DNA of 64,000 nucleotides, from contig WWBZ02000033.1 in assembly GCA_011503125.2 (NCBI GenBank), positions 4,216,001 to 4,280,000 of the forward strand, written 5' to 3'. The notes below the pieces were generated by a model, which saw only the letters and a program-made list of their open reading frames with translations, was not told the DNA's origin and searched no databases. This DNA comes from Botryosphaeria dothidea (lineage: Eukaryota; Ascomycota; Dothideomycetes; Botryosphaeriales; Botryosphaeriaceae). Position numbers and translations under genes: made by a program. Below, one piece after another: positions 12,127 through 22,598 of the stretch. How positions within the stretch are numbered: the stretch's first letter is position 1; every line of letters starts with the position of its first letter.

Positions 12127-13218
12127 TCACCAGTCCTCAATACTATGATAGTCCTTCGTGGGAACAGGGGGCCCGGATTGAACGTCTCTACCTGACAGAG
12201 ATGGAGCGCGCATTGTACGGGTGTCATTGTCGAAGCAGCCGGTCTCGCTCGCTTCCTGACAGACAGGCCACAGCTGTTTCTCCGACATATCGCAGAACAG
12301 GCCCTCGTGGTAGGACACAAAATCCGGGCCAAACGACATGTCGCTCTCACACAGCTCCTTGGCGCTGTGAGCAGGCTGTACACTGGTAACCAGCTTCCCC
12401 GGGAAGGTGTTGCGCTTGGCGAGCTGAGCACGCTTGCGCCGGTCCTTCTTGTTCTCCGGCGGCTGCTTGCCCTGCGCTTTGCCAGGGACCAGCACTTTTT
12501 CCGGGTCCAGGTCGACGTGGTTGTCGTCGTACTGGAGTGGCGGATCGAACACCGGCAGGTAGTAGTCGGACGTCAGGTAGTCGTAGAGATGGAAGCGCGG
12601 CTTGCTGTCGCACAACAGCGATTGGTTCTGGGCGAAGGCTTCGGCGGTGAACTTGTTCGCGACGAAGTCGATGAGGTGGATGCCCATGCCCTGGGTGGTG
12701 ATGCCATTGCTTGCGTTGCCATCGATCCAGGTGCACTTGGACTTGTAGCTGTTGGTGCCGGCGACGATGGTGTTCGAAGGGTACCAGTGGCCGCCGCACT
12801 GGTATCCGATGTCGCCAGTCCACATCTGTGTCCCCTTGTCGGGCCATTTGACGCTGATGTAGGAGATGCAGAGCGCATCGTCGCCGCCCTTGGAGACCGA
12901 GATGTACGTCGCCTGCTTGCTTCCGATCTTTTCGCTGGCTTTGATCTTGATGACGTTTCTGTTCGGGTCCGAGGTAGTGCCGTCTTTGAGAGTCTTGTAG
13001 TTGTTTCCACGCCTTTCCCCAATGTCCCGGCCATATTCATCGAAAAGGCGGATGCCTGGTCTATCGTCTTTGGTGTCGGCTTTGTCATCACCCCCTCCTA
13101 CACCGATTGTGACAACAGTGTCCAGGTACGACGTATCCGGTATCATCTGCTCCGCTAATGGTATCAACGATACGACGCCCATAACCAGCCCGAAGACGTT
13201 GAGTGCGGCTGTAGCCAT
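12127..13218 (-). CDS. Secreted Cys-containing protein of unknown function
   Basis: Uninterrupted frame of 363 residues from ATG 13218. The N-terminus (MATAALNVFGLVMGVVSLIP) looks like a signal peptide. Cysteines recur in the body (ALCISYISVKWPD, GYQCGGHWYPS, SKCTWIDGN, SLLCDSKPRFH) and in the tail (FGPDFVSYHEGLFCDMSEKQ, WPVCQE, GCFDND). A strongly basic run DRRKRAQLAKR lies near residue 265 and offers dibasic Kex2-type sites that could separate a C-terminal peptide. The compact middle (ISVKWPDKGTQMWTGDIGYQ) suggests a folded domain. I do not recognise the family. It shares a 485-bp divergent promoter with the GPI-type gene at 13704. Confidence 0.8.
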   Translation of the reverse strand: MATAALNVFGLVMGVVSLIPLAEQMIPDTSYLDTVVTIGVGGGDDKADTKDDRPGIRLFDEYGRDIGERRGNNYKTLKDGTTSDPNRNVIKIKASEKIGSKQATYISVSKGGDDALCISYISVKWPDKGTQMWTGDIGYQCGGHWYPSNTIVAGTNSYKSKCTWIDGNASNGITTQGMGIHLIDFVANKFTAEAFAQNQSLLCDSKPRFHLYDYLTSDYYLPVFDPPLQYDDNHVDLDPEKVLVPGKAQGKQPPENKKDRRKRAQLAKRNTFPGKLVTSVQPAHSAKELCESDMSFGPDFVSYHEGLFCDMSEKQLWPVCQEASETGCFDNDTRTMRAPSLSGRDVQSGPPVPTKDYHSIEDW

Positions 13219-13703
13219 GTTGATCCTGGTATATGGATGTAGATGTAGATATGAAAGTGATATTTAATGAGATGGTGCTGGTGACAGTAGTTGAGATTGG
13301 ATTTGGATCTGTGAACAAGAAATCGATGTCTTTTAACTTATGACCTCGAAATCTTCCCATGGCGATTGACCCTGGTACACTGATGACCACGGTGGCCTTA
13401 GCATAATCCAACAATGCGATGGCACAGACTGTATCTGTGACAGTGGATCAATGTCTTGGTCATTCGTGTTGGGTTGTGTTGTCATGACTTGCTGCTACTG
13501 TTATGTCCAACCTCAGTGGATATTTTGTCTCTGAATTTGGAACATCCTTACAACCCTGATTGTGGCATATCTGTCCTTTGAACAATTTAGTCGTAAGTTC
13601 TGGAGCACGACATATATAACATACCACGGACGGCAGCTCTCCTCTGCCAAAGTTATCTCCCATCACAAAAGTCCGATTTGCGTCACCTTCTCCCATAACA
13701 GTA
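13219..13703. promoter_or_regulatory. Divergent promoter region between two surface/secreted genes
   Basis: The 485 bp separate the start codons of the minus-strand secreted protein and the plus-strand GPI-type protein. No coding frame is supported inside. Shared control is possible but unproven; I see no clear operator motif. Confidence 0.4.
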
Positions 13704-14693
13704 ATGCATACTGTCACTTCAATTACTTTCCTATATCTACTATTTAGCCGCAGCGCAATGTCTCAGATCCGCGGCTGCGATGCCGTCGGATGCCCGGTGG
13801 ATAAGTATGGCATGGCCCAGTGTGAAGTTGGAAACGCGACACTGACAGCCGTCGGGATCACTGACTTCACTACTAATATCGATACCATGCCGCTTACCTG
13901 GACCGTTGGTCTCCAGGAACGTGATGGCCCGCTCGACGGTTCACAGATCGTCTTTGACCGCAACTACTATCTCGGCACCCCGGCGTCGCTGCACCTGGCT
14001 AACAGCACTGGCTGTGCCGTATTTTTTGAGAGTATTACCGGCAACCTTGCCGTTTCCGGAGGGAATATGGATATGGACAGCTCCATTTGTCCTGACGTGC
14101 TCTCTCCGTGCTGCATCTCGGATGTACTTGCGCAGGTAGAGACGAGGTTCGAGGACTTGGTAGCACGGCCCAACGATCTCAGTGCTACGCAACTATGCGA
14201 CCAACTGCGCGAAGATCTCTCCGGCAACGCTCCAGATAGCTGCTCGGAAGCTAAGGCAGGATGGGGAACTTTAGTCTCCCAACGTGAGTGGCCCCACGAA
14301 TCTGCTTCTCTTTCATCGGTGATGTTTGACTAATTCCGCGTAGCTCTCACAACCACCACAATGACGGAGCATGCTGTCAACACGACACAGTGCCATCCTA
14401 CCACCGGTCAAGGTTATAGCCTGTCACTCGTTACCAGCCAGCAGCAGCAAGCCACCAGCCGCGAACACAGCCAGCTTTCCCCGATCCTCGAGGCCATTAC
14501 GCCAATCGTGACGGTGTTCGGCAGGGCGAACGACATAACGGCAAACATGGCCTGCCTCACGCTTGTCGAGAGCAAGTATAACAAGAGAAACGACACCCCA
14601 CAGGAATCAGGCTGTACCGTCAGTACTACATATCCCGCTTACTTATCATACATGGCCATGATTGGAACTCTCACAGTTTTGTCCCTGATCTAG
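13704..14693 (+). CDS. GPI-anchored or extracellular cell-surface protein
   Basis: Two exons, 13704-14283 and 14344-14693, with a 60-nt intron (GTGAGT...GCGTAG); 309 residues. The signal peptide is MHTVTSITFLYLLFSRSAMS. The ectodomain has paired cysteines (RGCDAVGCPVDKYGMAQCEV, SICPDVLSPCCISDV, CSEAK) and potential N-glycosylation sites (NAT, NST, NTT). A hydrophobic C-terminus (YLSYMAMIGTLTVLSLI) preceded by small residues fits a GPI-attachment signal. The role is unknown; related fungal proteins sit on the wall or plasma membrane. Confidence 0.8.
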
Positions 14694-14973
14694 TGTTATC
14701 ACTAGGTTCGGAATACATGCATGTAGAATTGAATGGGTCATCAAGATGACATTAGAAAGATCAAGAAGTAGGCTGAGAAGAAGAGGAACGCCAGAAGAAT
14801 TCATTGCTTACATTGCTCGAAGCATGTTCTATACTGAAGATTCACGATATCCACGAAATGAATGTCGAAGTATTCAAAGAGCCCAAATTTAGATACTAGA
14901 CGTAGCCAGTACCCCGTACCTGAAAAAGAAGCCCACACCAAGTTGTCCAACCCGCCTCGCCCATCCAGAACCC

Positions 14974-15570
14974 TCAACCCTTGACATCCGCCAACACCTC
15001 GCCCGTCCCCACGATGTCCCCAAAAGCAAAACCAAACCCTTTTAATCCCGCTTCATGCTGCGCCTCGTTCGCGCTCCCGCACGCGTCTCGCACCAACCAA
15101 GTCTCCCACCCGCGATTGAACGCGCTTCTTGCCGTAGTATCGCAGCAGCAATCCGTCATCACCCCGCACACCACCACCCGCTCCACGCCCCACCCCCTCA
15201 ATCTATCCTCCAGATCTGTATTGATAAACGCATCGTACGTGTTCTTCTGCACCACCGCCACCTTCTCCCTGCCTTCGTCCGCATCCGCCTGCAGGTCTTT
15301 GAGCAGTCCTTGGATCTCCGGCTGCAACTCCCATTCGGCGGAGCCGCGGGCGATGCTGCCGTCCGGCCCCCATTTGCGGACGAGCTGGTTGCGGTAAGGC
15401 GGCCCGGTCAGCTCGGCTTTGGTGTGGCCGTGCTGCGTGAAGATGGCCGGGAGCGACTGCGCGCGGAAGTGGTGCATGAGGGTGAGGATGTGGGGGAGGG
15501 CGTGCTTGGTCATTGGCGCGAAGAAGGCTTGCATGTCGATGACCAGGAGGGCGGTTTTGGGAGAGGGCGT

Positions 15571-15573
<3 letters not shown>
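14974..15573 (-). CDS. Isochorismatase-like cysteine hydrolase
   Basis: Single exon, 199 residues. It carries the family's catalytic set: Asp in LLVIDMQAFF, Lys in VAVVQKNTYDAF and Cys in GVMTDCCCDTTARSA. Length is normal for the isochorismatase/nicotinamidase-like superfamily, which hydrolyses ethers or amides in the cytosol. Fungal members range from nicotinamidases to small-molecule hydrolases, so the substrate is open. No signal peptide. The ATG directly abuts a (CAA)22 tract in the leader, an unusual start context. Confidence 0.9.

Positions 15574-15638
<65 letters not shown>
15573..15638 (-). repeat. (CAA)22 trinucleotide repeat ending at a start codon
   Basis: Plus strand reads (TTG)22 over 66 nt. 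On the coding strand it is (CAA)22, and the last A is the first base of the ATG at 15573. It therefore forms the immediate 5' leader of the isochorismatase-like gene. If translated upstream in phase it would give poly-Thr. Confidence 0.95.
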
Positions 15639-15639
<1 letters not shown>

Positions 15640-15931
15640 GTGGGGGTCTTGGTTTGAGGATTGCTGGTTTGAATGGGGCCGAGATTCTTAGTGTGAAAAG
15701 TGAGATGTTTGGGTGCTATTTTCTTTTTCTGAGGAGTGGTTTAGTGCGTTGGAGATAAAGCAGGCAGAGATATCACGAGATGGAATCGATGTTGCGTGAG
15801 CATGACGTCACTTGCGGGTGTTTACCGCTGTCTCGGGATGTGATCAGTCGTGGGGCAGAGTAGTCGGTGTATTTCGCAAGGTTTAGTGTCGTGTGGCGGG
15901 ACACTTATATCCTTTCCTGGGAAGGACTGCT

Positions 15932-17979
15932 TTAATTCTTGTCAGATGCTTTCCTTACATCCTCCAACTCCATCATCGTGCCTTTCGATACACTGGTTGG
16001 GTCACCATTGCTCTGGAGTACAGCAACATCGTGGCTCAGACTTGAAGTCTGATAGTCTTTGAATCGCCACGCGGGTATCTTTGTTGCGAACAGCTCATCT
16101 GTTTCTTCAAGCGTGCGGTCCTTGAGCTCTGGTAAACAAAGCCAGACCCACGCAGCACCGAGAACGGAAAAGCCACCCCAGACGTAGCCCAGGTTGGGTC
16201 CGAGACCGGCATAAGCCGGATTCATTAGATACGGAGTCGTGAACACAACTACGAATCCAACCACGACGTTGATGGCTGTCTGAAATGATTTTCAGCAGCG
16301 CTCCCGAATGAACATTGTCGAGACTCACAGAAAAACTCATGGTCTTCTCACGTAGAGATGAAGTGCCAACCTCCGCTGCAGTAATGTAAGCTGCCGGTCC
16401 CAGGGTCATGTGGAGAATGGCTGCATAGATGATGAACGAAGCAACCATGCCATGGATGTCGCTTGCGGTTCGGACCGCTTTTCCACCGAGAGCTCCAATC
16501 AGGCAGAGGAAAACAGCCTGGAAGATGCAGCCATAGAAGGTGACACTCCGGCGACCAACGGTATCAAAGATGATCATGCCAGTGATAGCTGTGATCACAG
16601 AAACACCGTTATTGATTGCCTGGGAGAGGCTGTGTCAGCACTTGGACACCACGGTACTTTGCATTACGACTCAGGGTGCATAACCGATCTTAAAAGCTCA
16701 GGTGACTTACAGCATATGCGAAGGCCATACTTCCAAGGCCGACCTGTGTGTAGAAAGTTGGACCATAGCTGCTTGAGAAGGTTACGCCTGTCAACTGTTG
16801 GAGAGCCATGATGGTAGATGCAATCCTGACGGAAATGAGCAAGCGTGTTCTTGAGACGGCGGCCAGAATACAGTGGCCAACTCACAATGTTCGGCGGAGA
16901 TTTGTTTCCTTGAATAGAGCGCTCCAAGACTCCTTCCTCTTGCCACCTTCCAATTGATATATGTAGTCATCTCTCATAGCAGTGAGTTCGATGCTAACCA
17001 AGCCCTCACGGATGTCTTGTTTAGGGCGAATCTTTTCCAGAACCACAAGGGCTTCTTCAGCTCTATCCTGAGATAGCAACCAGCGCGGCGATTCTACGTC
17101 ATTAGCATTGTACAAGCACTCTGAATCAAATAATCATACCTGGAGTGAATGGCAGTCCAATCATGATGACCACGGCTGGCAAAGCTTGTAAAGCTGTTGC
17201 AATCATCCATCCCGCCTGCGTAGTGTGTTTGGCCATCTCATTGTTGACAATTCCAGCGATCAAAGAGCTGAACAATTGGATAGATCCCACAAAGAAACAG
17301 CGCAGGGCAGCTGGTAATACTTCCGACTGATAGGTTGGAGTGACATTCTCAACCAGTCCCACAGCAATGTAGATCAGAATACGGCCGACGGTGAATTGCG
17401 CGACCGTCTTGCTTGTTACTTGGACTGGCACCTGGTAAGCATGACAGGCGTCATTATATTCCTCGCTACGTACTGATGACACCAACAATCTGCGTGGAGC
17501 AGGTAATAAACATAGTCCTCTTATGGCCGAGCTTCTCAGTCAGAGGTCCGACGATCACGGTTCCGGCAAGTTTTCCCAAAAGCGCAAGACTGATCATATT
17601 TGTTAGCGGGCTTTGAAGAAGATGCATCTTCTTTGCCTCTCTACACGCTCATCAAAGATGCAATCTTAGTTGTAAGAGCGCATGTTCCTTTGGAAGTGCA
17701 AGTTCCAAACTGCTTTGCGAATGGTTTAAATGCTTGTACACCGGCAAATGATGCACCATCACTTGAAACTGGGTCAGTTCCATCACTCCAGGTTGCCGGA
17801 TATGTGCAACTTACTTACCACCCTTGCAGTAAATCAGCACAATCCCGACTTCAAGATCGAGTTGGCGACCTACCAAAGAATATGCTGCCCATCGAGTATA
17901 CCGTGCATATGAGGATCAACCGCGTTGTGACAGGCTTCCACGCATTCCCCTTCAAAAAGATTGTTCCTCTTCCCCCCAT
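15932..17979 (-). CDS. MFS sugar-type transporter
   Basis: Eight exons in phase on the minus strand: 17979-17874, 17768-17645, 17589-17474, 17424-17140, 17093-16886, 16825-16711, 16619-16329 and 16279-15932; 530 residues. Sugar-porter signatures: GPLTEKLGHKRTMF (loop 2-3), QFTVGRILIYIAVGLVENV, TPESPRWLLS after helix 6, ALQQLTGVTF in helix 7, FDTVGRRSV and the final PELKDRTLEETDELF. The usual GYD of helix 1 is not evident at the first splice junction (FFVSSDGASF), so that junction is the least sure. It should carry a sugar or related polyol through the plasma membrane. It is divergent from an FAD oxidoreductase gene, which hints at joint control. Confidence 0.88.
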
Positions 17980-18657
17980 GTCTTGAATGATCAACTGAGT
18001 GTCCTATTCAGATTGTCGATTCCAGAAGAAGGCGACAGGGATTTGAAATCCCGTGTACGGGAAATCTCGGAGTCGGGGTTGGACAGAATATTGACACTGA
18101 GACACTGAGACGGAATCTCGGCAAGTAAACCGCATACTCGGTCTGGGGAAGATGTGCGGGGACAGAATCTGGGGAAGGCGGCGTATAAGATATCATCAAT
18201 CTTCGCGTTCTCCCACCGGCTAATCCTCATCCTTTTGACGATCGCTCAGGAAATTCATGCCTTTTACCCTAACCCCTGCTTCATCATAGCGAACTTCCAA
18301 CTGATGGTTGCAGACATTCCAATGTATTTCCCCTACGAGCGGATGTATTTCCGTGAGTCATTGGAAGCGTCTACTCTTGTAAAGTGGGGGTTGGAATACT
18401 GTGGGCCGTGCGGGGTCCTGGTGTGACAGAAGCCAACAAAATATCCGATCGGATGCAAAGGACAGTTGCCGAGAAAGAAGAGTTACAGTGCAAGCAAAGC
18501 ATCGGTCCTTCGAATCCCTCACAGATTCGCAAAATAAAGGGCACGACTATTTCATGCCGCAGGATCTACTGCAGATACCACAAAGATCTCGTCACGTGTT
18601 TGGATACACTCGGCTCACGCTTCCATCCCATGATACAGGTACGACATCCATTCAGAA
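17980..18657. promoter_or_regulatory. Divergent promoter with palindrome and CGG direct repeats
   Basis: The 678 bp separate the transporter and oxidoreductase start codons. It holds a perfect palindrome GGGATTTGAAATCCC (18038-18052) overlapping CCCGTGTACGGG. Two CGG direct repeats follow, CGG-N3-CGG (18068-18076) and CGG-N5-CGG (18111-18121). CGG triplets are the usual half-sites of Zn2Cys6 regulators. Function is inferred. Confidence 0.4.
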
Positions 18658-20479
18658 ATGAAGTCCAGCTTTGATATTGTTGTCTATGGTTCAACCTCTG
18701 GAGCTGTGGCTGCAGCCATCCAGAGTGCGAGACTTAATCGCCGCGTTGCATTGGTCTCACCTCATACTCACATAGGTAAGTATCCTTCAGATGGTTGAGT
18801 CATGCTTGTGCTAACATTGGAATTAGGTGGTATCCAAGTGGAAGGACTTGGGGGAAGTGATATCGATAACCAAGCCGAGTTCCAGAATAGCGGTACAGTG
18901 AGAGGTCTCGCACTCGAATTACACCGACGAATCAGCTCTCACTACGGTCGACTTGATCTTCTTGAGAAAGTGGTTACTGAGAAGCTCAAGGACCCTTCTG
19001 TCTGGCGTTTTGAGTCGAGTGTAGCTGAGGCGGTCATTGGAAAGTGGTTGAAGGAAGAGAAAGCAGTGCGCATCATATACGTAAGAGCCCCCAAATCGAA
19101 CTGCACATAGCCCACGGAGCCTTACTGGAGACTGATTGTAATGTCTATCCAGGGACGTCTCGCCAACGAAGAATCCGTTCGGAAGCAAGGCAATCGTTTG
19201 CAGCAAATTACACTTTCAAACGGCCAAGTTTTTTCAGCCCCGGTAAACCCCGACCTTAGACATTTAAATTAAACAACGCACTAATTGAAAGGCAGGTCTT
19301 TATTGATGGATCCTATGAAGGGGACTTATTAGCCGCCGCGGGAGTTTCGACAGTGATTGGACGGGAAGCGTCAAGTATCTATGGTGAAAGCCTTGCTGGT
19401 GTTCGTGCAGAGACGCCATACCGACAGTTCAACGTGCCAGTCGACCCTTACCGTAGTCCGCAAGACCCCAGCAGTGGCACAATCTACGGAGTATCTTCTG
19501 AGCCGTTCGGAGAGCCCGGGCAAGGAGACAAGCACCTGGCAGCCTACTCGTTCCGCCTACCGCTAACCAAGGATCCGTCCAACCAGAAGCCTATAACCAA
19601 ACCGGAAGGGTACAATCCAGATCATTATGAGCTGCACAAGCGTTTTGCGAAAGCAGGAGGAGAATGGTACACTCCTACTGCGCGCTTGCCCAATGGGAAG
19701 ACGGACTTGATTGGGTCTGAAGCTGTTCTCGCAACTGACTTGCTCGGCATGAACGACGGCTGGGCAACTGGTGACTACAAAACTCGGCAAGATATGCTTC
19801 AGGAAGCAACGACCTTCACGAAAGGGCTGCTTTACTTCTTCACGAGTGACCTGAGTCTTCCAGCAGATGTAAGAGACGAATGGAGTCAATGGGGCTATTG
19901 TCTCGATGAGTTTCCAGACAATGACCACTTCCCTCGTCAGCTTTACGTGCGAGATGCGCGTCGTATGCTGTCTGACTATGTCATTACCCAACATACGGCC
20001 TCGGAAGATGGAGAGGAACCAGTCCAAGACTCTGTCACCGTTGCCTGCTGGCCCACCGACACACACTGTGCCCGCAGGGTGGTTCGTGACGGTATTGCTC
20101 ACAGTGAAGGGTTCATTTTCAAGGACGGTCATCGGTGGCGTCCATTCGGAGTTTCATACAGATCTCTAGTTCCACGGAAGTCGGAAGCGGTCAATCTGAT
20201 AACGGCAACATGTCCGTCATCCTCGCACGTTGGTTACGGTACGCATACTTCATTCACAATTCAAAGAAGACTAGAAGCTGACTCCGTTGATGTGAAGGTG
20301 CGGTGCGGCTCGAACATCAATTCTACGCTCTCGGCCAGAGCTGCGCCCATGCCTGTGATATATTTTTGGAAGATAAAGGAGATATTCGAGACGTTTCTTA
20401 CCAGGAGCTGAAGCAGCGATTGGAAGCTGATGGGCTTGTTTTGGACGCAACCCAAATTCCTAAGCCATCGATGCCTTGA
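18658..20479 (+). CDS. FAD-dependent oxidoreductase (PF12831-like)
   Basis: Five exons in phase: 18658-18775, 18827-19080, 19153-19242, 19296-20238 and 20298-20479; 528 residues. The N-terminal dinucleotide fold reads FDIVVYGSTSGAVAAAIQSA, a variant of GxGxxG. Next come GGIQVEGLGGSD and the family hallmark VFIDGSYEGDLLAAAGV, where a product acid motif contacts FAD. The C-terminus VRLEHQFYALGQSCAHAC matches the closing FAD-contact helix. Family members oxidise sugar-like or polymer-derived substrates in bacteria and fungi; the substrate here is unknown. No signal peptide. The neighbouring sugar transporter supports a sugar-linked role. Confidence 0.88.
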
Positions 20480-20945
20480 AATGAATATAGTATCTCGAGT
20501 ATGAATAAGCGTTCGCTGAAGAGACCCCATTCACATGTTTCAACGTTTCTCTGTTTAAATGATATACTGAAGATCTTGTGAAACTGCGACTGCATCTAAT
20601 ACAGACAACACCCGAGAGTCCTCGTAAATCGAGTCAAGCTCTCAAGGAATTTCTTAGTCACTAAACTGATTCAAGGGTCGAGTTCAGCCAGCGCGGAAGA
20701 CCATAACAATGCATTGTTTCGTCCTTTGTCCGTCCCGAGACTGGTGTTAGAGCACTACTTCCAATTTCGCATGGCCAAGCGTACCATAACAATGACATTG
20801 TTAACACACGTCTCACAGGGAGATACAACATAAAAGAGTTCGATAACTCTAAGGCCCCTGCTGGAAGGACTGACACCCTTATCCAAGTCCGACTTTGCAT
20901 CGCAAGTGTTGCACTTCTCGGAACATCTCAACTGCCTTCTTCAGT

Positions 20946-22598
20946 ATGGCCGAATACCCGTCCCCCAAGGAGACGGAGGACGTGATCGACAGAAATATCT
21001 CTGCTTTCATCGAACCTGGGTTGATGGCCAAGCGGACGAAGTTCTTCAAGGAAAACTTCGAATACTATGGCTCGGCGGGCGCCGGCGCGGAGGCGTCGGT
21101 GGCTCGGATGACCCATAAGCAGAGCGGAAAGATCTATGCTATCAAGAGACTCAAGCAAAAGCGAAGCTCGGTTAGCAATCGTCCGCAACCACACCACGAG
21201 GTCCGCATCCTCGCCATCCTTTCCGAAATTGGCGCTGGGACGGGTCAGGAGACGACTGTGGACCTGTCGAATGATTTCTGGTTCCCATGTACGCCGACTG
21301 ACTCAAAGCAGTGCCTGGTCATAGAATACTGCGAGCTCGGCTCGCTCCGCGATTATGTCGAGGAGCGGGCCTACTTAGCGCAACTCGGTCTCGAACGTCT
21401 CTGGTCGACGCAGCACGAAGGCTTCTACCGCAACATCTACAAGCAGATCATGGCCGGTGTGGCATTTCTCCACTTTGGCTATGGTACAGATGCCTACGAT
21501 CCCCAGAACCGGCGGCCCAAGGGTCGTAACGCTGTGATCCATCGAGACATCAAGCCAGACAACGTCCTCGTCTGCCCTGCGCCGCCAGGTACTCACTCTG
21601 AACTGGTAAAGATCAAGCTTGCTGACTTCGGTGGAGCTCATCACGTCGGCTTTCCTGATTCGGAGAAGGAACTATACTTTTTCTCCGATGGCTACATCGC
21701 GCCAGAGTTCTACAAGGGAAAACTGCCTCGACACATGGCAAACGAAGCCTCGGACGTGTTTGCCGCTGGGGCAACGATTCACTGGTGCATCTTCGGCCGC
21801 CCGCCTTATGTCAGGAGGAATGGTGAGATGTTCCGAAGATTCAAGCCTCTGACCATTAGCAATAAAATGCACAAGGGGGGCAGCAACTTCAGCGGTGATT
21901 TCTATGCGCGCGTCCATGACGCTCTCGCTCCGAAGAAAGATCGCGCCGACGCCCTCCAGATCTACGAACATCTGGAGAAGGGCCACGACGAGCACATGCA
22001 GGCGTACACCGCTTGGTACGACGAAGTCGAGGCCCCGCGTCTGCGCGCAGAGCAAGAAGCGACGAGGCAAAGACAAGCAGCCACGGCCGCGCGCCAGCGT
22101 CAGGAGTCCCAAGACCGCCGCGAGCGTAATGAGGAAACCGCCGTCATGCAGCAGGCGCGAGAGGAGGCTTACGTGTGGTTTTTAAAACAGGCTGAGCAGC
22201 ACCCCCAGCGCATACGGTGTCATTATCCGTTCTGCAGGTACCTCGAGCTCGGCGCGAGCGACCACTTCCACGTCCCTTGTACGGAACCCAAATGCCCGAT
22301 GGCTCAGACGGACGGCTTGCACCACCACAGTCCGGGCGAGGATGAGATAGCTGAGGTTGAAGCGCAGATTCGACAGACTATGTTCCAGAGGCTGCAGGAG
22401 CAGCGCGAGCAGGCTCAACCGCCAGCCTACCAGCATGCTCCGTATACCCCGCAACACCGTCGCGCTCGCCAGCCTGCCATCCAGATGGTCCAACAGGGCC
22501 AGACGCAGGCCCAGGCAGGCCAGGCAGCATGGGCTCAGTTCGCTCAGGCGAATCGGGAACGCGACGAGAGTGACGGTTCGCCAATGGACCTGCTTTGA
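20946..22598 (+). CDS. Ser/Thr protein kinase with Cys/His-containing C-terminal tail
   Basis: Single exon, 550 residues, ATG 20946. Kinase core: Gly-loop region YYGSAGAGAEASVARM, VAIK-type YAIKRLK, hinge LVIEYCELGSL, catalytic loop VIHRDIKPDNVLV, ADFGGAHH (DFG) and APE in GYIAPEFYKG. All key residues are present, so it should be active. After residue 360 a long charged coiled coil (RLRAEQEATRQRQ) leads to a Cys/His cluster, CHYPFC then HFHVPC and PKCPM, which may bind zinc. The end is Gln/Ala-rich. This layout recurs in ascomycete kinases of unknown pathway. Confidence 0.9.
   Translation: MAEYPSPKETEDVIDRNISAFIEPGLMAKRTKFFKENFEYYGSAGAGAEASVARMTHKQSGKIYAIKRLKQKRSSVSNRPQPHHEVRILAILSEIGAGTGQETTVDLSNDFWFPCTPTDSKQCLVIEYCELGSLRDYVEERAYLAQLGLERLWSTQHEGFYRNIYKQIMAGVAFLHFGYGTDAYDPQNRRPKGRNAVIHRDIKPDNVLVCPAPPGTHSELVKIKLADFGGAHHVGFPDSEKELYFFSDGYIAPEFYKGKLPRHMANEASDVFAAGATIHWCIFGRPPYVRRNGEMFRRFKPLTISNKMHKGGSNFSGDFYARVHDALAPKKDRADALQIYEHLEKGHDEHMQAYTAWYDEVEAPRLRAEQEATRQRQAATAARQRQESQDRRERNEETAVMQQAREEAYVWFLKQAEQHPQRIRCHYPFCRYLELGASDHFHVPCTEPKCPMAQTDGLHHHSPGEDEIAEVEAQIRQTMFQRLQEQREQAQPPAYQHAPYTPQHRRARQPAIQMVQQGQTQAQAGQAAWAQFAQANRERDESDGSPMDLL

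Noticed and set aside
12307..13158. Long plus-strand frame opposite the secreted protein
   Set aside because: Antisense shadow of a GC3-rich gene; Val/Arg-biased composition.
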